Of a stretch of DNA of 64,000 nucleotides, positions 49,138-58,500 are shown in pieces. A program made the translations under genes and the position numbers. The stretch comes from Pomphorhynchus laevis (Eukaryota; Acanthocephala; Palaeacanthocephala; Echinorhynchida; Pomphorhynchidae): assembly GCA_012934845.2 (NCBI GenBank), contig WNNJ02000889.1, forward strand, positions 62,001 through 126,000, in the 5' to 3' direction. Within the stretch, counting starts at the first letter, position 1. The number at the start of each line of letters is the position of its first letter. The notes under the pieces are model-generated. The model ran no database searches. It was not told where the DNA came from and saw only the letters and a list, made by a program, of their open reading frames with translations.

Positions 49138-51253
49138 TCAGTTATGCAAATAATTTCTTAGTTATTTAATCAATTTTATTAGTTTTTCATCCAGTTTTAA
49201 TTTTCAACACGTAAACTGTCAAATAGCTAATAGCGTTGAATTATCTAAATTGCATCATTTACGATTAGTGGTAGGCATTGAAACAATATGTTTGACGATC
49301 TTTCTCTATGACATTATGCTGCTACTTGACAATCTGAATGCAAATAATTAAATCTTTTGATTTTTTAGATGTATCATCATACTTAAAGTTTTTTTGGTAA
49401 ATTTCGAAGCCATACTCTAGCATCATCGTTCTATCATACGCTGCTAAGTACCTCGTAGTTCCTCTCACCATAGCCTCTCTGGTGTTAATATACAATTAAT
49501 TTAAGTTGTAGTTAGTTCATTTAGTGACGTACCTAATTTAATATCTAAATTATCAAATAAATATTAAAATTTTTACATTTTAATCTCTATAGTTAGATTT
49601 CACTTTTGGACTACCAAATAATTTCACTAGCTCGACATTTTTAATACATTAAAAAAGTTTTCCGAATAACACATTGCATTGAAACAATAGAAAGATTCGA
49701 TTGATCGGAAACGTATGCAACTGACTTTATTTCATCAAGCTTCAACTCATGAGATCAACAGAAGAATAATTGAGAAAACGAAAGCAACGCAACTCAATAA
49801 AAGTAAGTAAATAAAAATGTAATTGCCAATCAGAATTAGATACAAAACCCTTGATGAATTTCGAACCTATTTGACTTCCTGTTTAAAACAACGCCCACTT
49901 TGTAAATTGAAGCCACAGGTAACTGGTTGTAGCACAGTAAAACTTATTAATTAGACATCCCACTACTTTGCAATAGACACAGGCGCCATCTTCAGATCCA
50001 CGAAGCATATAACCTGGATGGACGTAGATGCTAATTAGACATTGTTAAGATAATAAAGAACTTATCAGTAGCTCCGTCATGTAACCGAATTCACATAATT
50101 CTTCCAAACGTATTTGCGATCATGATAAACTTGTCTGAGACTAAGGAAATAAATGCATATAATTGTAGCACGCATTTCAAACATGATAAATTATTTGATT
50201 TATTATGAATGATTCTACAATAATGAAATATTTCAATTCAGTTATTTAATCTGACGTGTTGAAGCTTGATGAATTACAGGCCTTTGCGTCGTTGTATTTG
50301 GTATTTTAAGCACAAAAGATAACGCTAGATGAACAAAAATAACTTATATTATTGTCCAATTATATACGTTGAATAGCTATTTACAAACTAAAAATGTTTG
50401 AATATTCACTATTGCTAAAATGATTTTTTATTAAATTAATAAAAAAAGTTAATTTCTTTAAATTAAGAAATTAACCAACATTTTAACAGTCCTCTAGAAT
50501 CTAACGTGTCACATGGTGGTAATATAATCATTGAAATTTATACAAATCATACATGGGTTGAATTGACTCACCCATACCGGGATCCAAGAAAATCATTTAT
50601 TTTACAGATATAAAATAAATAAAAATGTAAAACCATATTTTAAAAAACTATATTAATTTACTGATAAATGAGGGCTGATGGGGCAACGTTGCTAACGATG
50701 AATTTACGTGCTCTGAATTTACATTTACATTTATTGCAGTGTCTACATTTAGGAATTTTAAATGTTACCTATTCTTGAAAACTGGAATGTGGGAAAGTAT
50801 ACGTTAAACTTATAAATGGACAAATATCAAATTTGATGAACAATTTCTTAAATAAAGACAAATTTTAAATGCAAAAGTATTTTGCAATATCGTTTATTAA
50901 TTATATTCATAGGTGCATTATCAAAATAAATATTCCAGATTTTTTTGTAAATTATTTTAATTCGCAATTTTTACTGTAAATCAAAAACAGGCAAAATTTG
51001 TATAAAAATGTTTGAACAAAAGTCATCAAACAAATGATTCATATTCCGTATTTTCCTATATGAGCAACGCTCGTAGTATTACAGCATATTCTGCATCTTC
51101 TCATAAACGATAAAGAACTATAAGAGTAAAGGAATCTTTAAAATTCGACAAAACCAATTATTACACGATAATGCAAATTAAACATCTAAATGCCATTTTA
51201 TCAGCTAATATTTTTATCATCTAAATTGAAAGTGTTCAAATAATATTGTTCAA
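49138..51253. other. No gene seen
   Basis: Mostly AT-rich. No coding frame, RNA gene or repeat family recognised in 2.1 kb. Confidence 0.5.
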
Positions 51254-52090
51254 AAGATTCAACTATGGAATATTTAAAGTATTCAAATATGGAATATATG
51301 GAATATTTTTTTATAAAGATTTAATATATATATTATTGAAATAATATTATTATATATAATTTAAACAACACAATGTTATTATTCTCAGTTTATAATAACC
51401 TGTCATAATAAGATGGTTTCAACCGAAAAGATTCAAATATGGAATATTTAAAGTATTCAAATATGGAATATATGGAATATTTTTAATAAAGATTTAATAT
51501 ATATATTATTGAAATAATATTATTATATATAATTTAAACAACACAATGTTATTATTCTCAGTTTATAATAACTTGTCATAATAAGATGGTTTCAACCGAA
51601 AAGATTCAAATATGGAATATTTAAAGTATTCAAATATGGAATATATGGAATATTTTTTATAAAGATTTAATATATATATTATTGAAATAATATTATTATA
51701 TATAATTTAAACAACACAATGTTATTATTCTCAGTTTATAATAACATGTCATAATAAGATGGTTTCAACCGAAAAGATTCAAATATGGAATATTTAAAGT
51801 ATTCAAATATGGAATATATGGAATATTTTTTATATATATTCAATATATATAAAAGTATTGTAAGTAAAATAAACCTTTTCCGGTTTCTTTTACTAACAAT
51901 ACTTGTATGGAAGCATTCAATCGTGGATCCCGGAGTCGGTTACACTCTCACTCTAATTATATATATTCAATAATTTAAACAACACAATGTTATTATTCTC
52001 AGTTTATAATAACCTGTCATAATAAGATGGTTTCAACGGAAAAGATTCAAATATTCCATATTTGAAGTATTCAAATATGGAATATATGTT
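51254..52090. repeat. 173-bp tandem repeat, ~4.5 copies, one with an insertion
   Basis: Units begin AAGATTCAAATATGG at 51254, 51428, 51601, 51774 and 52042. The first three units are 173-174 bp. The fourth is 268 bp because most of its AT-rich centre is replaced by foreign sequence (about 51831-51965) that contains a short inverted repeat (AAGTATTGTAAGTAAAA / TTTTACTAACAATACTT). The fifth is partial and diverges after 52080. Confidence 0.92.
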
Positions 52091-52199
52091 ATATATGTTA
52101 TATTAAAAAGGTCATTCAAATATTCATGAAGAGGCTAATTGCATTTAATAATAACTTCTATTAAAACATAATTTTTAATATTTCTATTAGCCATTAAAA

Positions 52200-52597
52200 T
52201 CAACTTCTCTTAAAGAAGGTAAACACAAATTTTAAGATTAATTTAAAAATCGAAATATAAAAGGATACGGTTGTATTCCAAGGTGCTAATCGAAGCCACA
52301 GTGGAAAGAATCCCTTATATAAGGCAAAAAAACCTTCACTTGCGATAGTCTAAAAATAAACAAATGCATAATTAATTTTCTCCTAATTTTAATTATAACC
52401 TGTCGTATGCAATCCATAGAATTTCTGTACAAAGCTTGCGGTTTGCCGGAAGTTGGATTTATAAGTTTACGCTGATTCATTAATCTTGTCTTTTTTAAAT
52501 TATAATTTGGCTTTAAAATGTCAAAAGTTAGCATACCCTAACGACATCTATTGGATTTGTTGCAAGTGTGGCTGCAAATCCCGCTACAACACTCGCA
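52200..52597 (-). CDS. SLC25 carrier, exons covering repeat 3 and the C-terminus
   Basis: Three exons, 52597-52537 (61 bp), 52489-52400 (90 bp) and 52349-52200 (150 bp with TGA stop at 52202-52200), with introns of 47 and 50 bp. The 61-bp exon carries [16 protein letters not shown]; the 90-bp exon codes for [17 protein letters not shown] to DCIRQ; the last starts [14 protein letters not shown]. The 47-bp intron has a CTAAC branch-point-like sequence. The C-terminal [19 protein letters not shown] is hydrophobic and unlike the usual ending, so the true last exon may differ. Confidence 0.85.
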
Positions 52598-55500
52598 CTT
52601 GATTTAAAAGCAAATCACGTTAAACATAAAATCTTACAGGTATGCAACTTTAATATCAAGATAAATTAAAAATACAAGAAATCAGCAAATTAAACAACCA
52701 AGCGGCGAATTTCCGGATCACGCTACGTGTTCGCTTTTCTTACGATTAAAGATTAAAAAGTATTGTGGAATTTCGAATCGATTTGTGATCATTTCTTCCA
52801 TGATAAACAATCACAGCTGGCCTTGCAATGAGCAGAATGTCGTCTGTCAAGCATGCAAATGTGTACATTCTGGTAGTTCACGAATAAAGTGTCTACGGGC
52901 AGCAGTGGCTCTTACAGAGAGTAAACAGGTCACGAATTTTTACGAAGTAAACAGGTCCTAACAGTGTCATGAATCTTTACGAAGAACATGTGACTCTATT
53001 GTGTTATCAATACAACATAGATGGGCGAGTAAAAAAATATTTAATATTTTAAGAAAAATATCCAACGACTTATTTTTCATTGATATTTTGTGCGGTGCAT
53101 TTGCGTTAAAAAATTCACTCAAGGTGTAACAGAGCACAGAAACGAGCCTTTGCAGGTGATCTTGCAACAGGGAGTGGTAACTTCATGGGTAAGGATATAT
53201 GTAGCGAGTGCGAAATATAAATTCCAACAGGCATAAAATCAAAACTTACGGTTCACCATCTTATAAAAGTAGCGAAATAACCAAGTGGTTAATTGTCTCA
53301 ACAACCTTTTCTCTTTAAGACTATTATTACAGCAAAATTCTCATTTCCAGGATTTACACGATTCTCAGTGACATACACACATTTAAACCAGTGGCTTTCT
53401 TCGCCAAGTTTTGAGATTTGCTCACTCAATCTCTATCATATATCCTGTGTCTCTTAGCATGGAAATAAGACTGAAACAATTCGATGTCGGGTCGTGGGGA
53501 GAGTCTGAGAATTGACAAAGGCGTCACGATTCTTAGTGGCATACACACATTTAAATAACCCGTGGTTTTCTTCGCCAAGTTTCGAGATTTGCTCACTCAA
53601 TCTCTATCATCTATCCTGTGTCTCTTAGCATGGAAATAAGAATGAAACAATTTGATGTTGGGTCGTGAAGGGAGTCTGATAATTGCCCAAGGCGTCACGA
53701 TTCTCAATGGAATACACACATTTAAATAGCCCGTGGTTTTCTTCGCCAAGTTTCAAGATTTGCTCACTCACTCTATACTATCTATCATGTGTCTCTTAGC
53801 ATGGAAATAAGACTGAAACAATTTGATGTCGAGTCGTGAAGGGAGTCTGATAATTGCCCAAGGCGTCACGATTCTCAGTGGCATACACATTTAACCAGAT
53901 GCGTTCTTCGCGAAGTTTTGAGAGTTGCTCATTCTATCTATACTATCTACCCGGTATCTCTTAGCATAGAGATAAGACTAAAACACATTCACGTAAAAAA
54001 GCGTCCACTAGACATCCCCAGAATGTCCTAGACACATCGACCAACATTCTTCAATGTGAAGAGCAGCAGTTTTAGTTCGAAAATTTTGCAGATGGCTAAA
54101 CTATCTGGCTGGAAAGCTCGAAGCGGCTGAATTACGAGCACCTCATTTCGGTCGTATGTACCCACATATTGTTTTTGCGGCGGTTATTACCCAATATTCA
54201 TGAAGATAGATTAAGACAATAACGAAAATTTAGCGATAAATAGAAAGCGATGGATGAAGGCTTAGCGTCCGCTTTACCATGTCAAATATGTAAATATCGG
54301 ATAACTTAACTGAAGATACATATTTTGTAATGTTTATAAATAAAAATGTAAGTATTTCAATCTTAACAAAATTTATAACTCAGAATTTTTATATACTGAA
54401 TTATAGAAATTAAAGCATGTATTTAAATAAAGATTGGTACTCAAAAAATATAAGTTCAGTATTGACTGATTAGATGAACTGTCAAGGCCGTTCGAAAATC
54501 ATTGAGAAATTGAATAACTGGAACGTAGTCTACGGGCTGGACGAAATCCACTGTTCTTTCCTTACAACTGTCCCTCAGTTGTAAGGCTTACGCTCTTAAG
54601 GCTTGTCTGAGCCTTACGCTCTTAACCAGATCGAATTACTGTGAGGACAATCCTTAAATACTAGGCAGAGGTTGTTGTTGAATTGTCGCTGCACTCGTTG
54701 GATCCTTAATGAATACGGCAGGTATAATAGTAGTGCACGGATGTGCTGAGTAGACAACGGTCCAGGATTTCTTTCGAAATACGGCATTTATACTAAATGG
54801 TGTTGCTTGATAGACTGGACTTCGATTCACGACTTTCAGTGACCATGTCACTTCTAGACGACCAATGAGTACCAGGCAACACTCATCAGTAAAATGAAGT
54901 ACTCACTGGCTGTTTTCGGTTGCCTGTGTGATATTGTGAATAAAGGCGTTTCCGACACTTTGCTTAATTGTCTTAGGCTTAAGCTCTATCAAGAAACACT
55001 ATTTAGTATAAATGCCGTATTTCGTAAGAAATCCTGGACCGTTGTATACTCAGCACATCCGTGCACTACTATTATACCTGCCGTATCCATTAAAGATCCA
55101 AAGAGTGCAGCGACAATTCAGCAACAACCTCTGCCTAGTGTTTAAAGATGGTCCGCGCAGCAATTCGATCTGGTTAAGAGCGTAAGCCTCAGACAATGAA
55201 GCAAAGTGTCGGAAACGCCTTTATTCACAATATCACACAGGCAACCGAAACAGCCAGTGAGTACTTCATTTTACTGATGAGTGTTGCCTGGTACTCATTG
55301 GTCGTCTAGAAGTGACATGGTCACTGAAAGTCGTGAATCGAAGTCCAGTCTATCAAGCAACACCATTTAGTATAAATGCCGTATTTCGAAAGAAATCCTG
55401 GACAGTTGTCTACTCAGCACATCCGTGCACTACTATTATACCTGCCGTATTCATTAAGGATCCAACGAGTGCAGCGACAATTCAGCAACAACTTCTGCCT

Positions 55501-58500
55501 AGTATTTAAGGATTGTCCTCACAGTAATTCGATCTGGTTAAGAGCGTAAGTCTCAGACAATTAAACAAGGTGTCGGAAACGCCTTTATTCACAATGTCAC
55601 ACAGGAAACCGAAACGGCCAGTGTGTACTTCATTCTACTGATGAGTATTGCCGGGTACTCATTGGTCGTCTAGAAGTGACATGGTGACTGAAAGTCGAGA
55701 ATCGAAGTCCAGTCTATCAATCAACACAATTTAGTATATATATTGTAGGTTTAATAATTTAAATAATATTACGATATTTTTAATATCGTAGCCAGCTTTG
55801 CAATAAAAATCAATGGTAGCCAGCTTTTCCTCATAGACCACAGCTCCAAGTAATTTTTCTCAATGACAATTTATAAAATGACGCATTCCTTGTGGAATCC
55901 TGTGAGAAATTCAGTGCCCTCATAATCAACGGATACGCATTTGTGCCTTATATAAAGAAAAACTAGAAGGTCCACACACGCAACAAGCCAGTAAAAACGC
56001 TTTCTGCACCTGAGCTTGGTATAGCATTGTGAGGAATTGCTGGTGTCTTTATAGTTATCATAAAAGCAGTCGAAACGTACCCTAACCACTTCATCCTACT
56101 GACGATGACTGCTGGGTGGTTAGCAACGTCTCGGAGTGATACATTAGACTAATGAAGCTGATAATCGAAGTTCAGTTATTTAGCAGCAAATATGGATTAA
56201 AAATCAATCGTAGCTAGCTGTGACTCCTGGACCACATTTTCAAGCGATTTTTCGCAATAACAATTTATAAAATGAGGCATTCCTTGTGGAATCCTGTGAG
56301 AAATTCAGTGCCCTCGTAATCAACGAATACACATTTGTGCCTTATATAAAGAATAACTAGAAGGTCCACACACGCAACAATCCAGTAAAAACGCTTTCTG
56401 CATCTGAGTTTCGTATAGCATCGTGAGAAATTGCTGGTGTCTTTATACTTATCACAACATTAGTCGAAACGTACCCTAACCACTTCATCCGACTGACGAT
56501 GACTGCTGGGTGGTTAGGAACGTCTCGGAGTGATACATTAGACTGATGGAGCTGATGATCGAAGTCCAGTTATTTAGCAGCAAATATGGATTAAAAATCA
56601 ATCATAGCCAGCTTTGGCTCCTGGACCACAGTTTCAAGCGATTTTTCGCAATAACAATTTTTATATATAGTAAGTATAAATTAAAATCAATTTATAAGCT
56701 ACTTCGAGTTATACAGGGTCTTTCAAGTTCGAGTTTCTTTTTTAAAAATGTATTGTTCTGACAACTATCACTGTTTCAAAAAACTTTTTTTTCAGATATC
56801 AAGTAGAAGGTTCACGATTTACTGAAATGGATTGTATGTCACTTGAGAACCGTATAAACAATAAAAATCCACAACGAAAATGGTGGAGCAGTAAAAACAA
56901 CATTTCGCAAAATTGTCCACATTTTTTGTCGATATAATCGTCCAACGGAGCTAAGAATAAGGAAGTTGGTCGAAAAATTTAAGTCGACTGGATCGGTACA
57001 AGACAGAAGTACACCAGAGCACAATCGTCCGATGCGTTCAGCTAAAAATATCGCTGCTGTTCGCGAAAGCATTGAGGAAGATAAAAATTTATCGATTGAA
57101 CGATGTTTACAGCAATTGGGCCTATCTGCAACCACCACATGGAAAATTTTGCGTCAGGACTTAGTTCTCAAGCCTTACAAAATTCAGCTGATGCAAGAGT
57201 TGAAGCTGAACGACCATCAGCAACGTCGACAATTCTCTGATTTTGTTCAGCAACAACCTCATGATTTTGCTGAAAAAATCATCTTTACAGATTAAGCCCA
57301 TTTTCATTTGAATGGCTGTGTGAACAAACAGAATTGCCGGATTTGGGCACTGGAAAATCCACAGCAGTATATAGAGAAGCCACTACACTCCTCTCGTGTA
57401 ACTGTTTATTGCGCATTTTGGTATGGTGGAGTCATTGGACCGTTTTTCTTCGAGAACGCATATGGAAATACGCTTACTGTCAACGGACTGCGATATCGGG
57501 AAATGCTCACAACTTTCTTTTACCCTATTGTTGATGGCGTGGATATGGATGATATGTGGTTTCAACAAGACGGTGCGACATGCCATACAGCCAATAAAAC
57601 AATAAAGCTATTGGAATTGAAATTCAAGGGAAAAATACTCTACCGAAATGCAGACACAAATTAACTCCCAAGATCTCCGGATTTAACACCTTTGGATTAT
57701 TTTCTGCATGGCCATCTTAAAGACGGTTTATGCTAACAAACCAGAATCAATTAAAGCTCTAAAAAACAACATTCGCCGCGAAATTAAGGAGATATAACCA
57801 CAAGTAAGCGTTCCCGCGGTTGGCATTTACACGATATCGTTTATCATTTTTAAATTATAGAACGTGTACTATACATCGACAAAAAATATGATTTTACTTT
57901 CACAATGTGTGCTTAATTCCAATTTTAAAAAGAAACTCGAACTTGAAAGACCCTGTATATATAATTTGATGTTATGATTAATGATTATAAAATCATCCCG
58001 TTCATCTTAAACAGTGATCAAGCTTTGAACACTGTTTAAGCGTGTGTTAAGGTGCCTATGAATGATTATTGAAGTCACGGTAATGATGAGCTCCGTTAGA
58101 GCGAAACGCGTCTACCGTTGTGGAAGTTTGTCATCACATATAGGATGACTGGGCATACGTAGCGACTTTGAATATTGCGAGAATAATTCGGTTCTATTTC
58201 TTGGTATGAATAAGATATATAGAATGCTGCCTGGTGTTAATGCCTCCTGGTGGGGAAAATATAGTGATTTATTTATAAGTACACCATTGTGTGTCCCAGG
58301 GCAGGTGTAACATCAAATTATATTTTATATATTTGTACACTTTAAAGTGTCCCTGTAAAACAGCATTTCTATTAAAAGGAATTTAGTGCCTGATGCATGG
58401 TTAAACTGCAACACGCACCGCCATGCACAGAGCTTATGCTAAATTTCCTCTGATGATTCAGATTAAGGGTAGTTATGTTTTTCGAGCTTTATACATTGTT

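Noticed and set aside
54654-55509. Repeated frame [10 protein letters not shown]... on both strands as a small gene family
   Set aside because: Both copies are the arms of an inverted repeat of a non-coding ~364-bp unit; no sign of coding selection and the frame is altered in other units.
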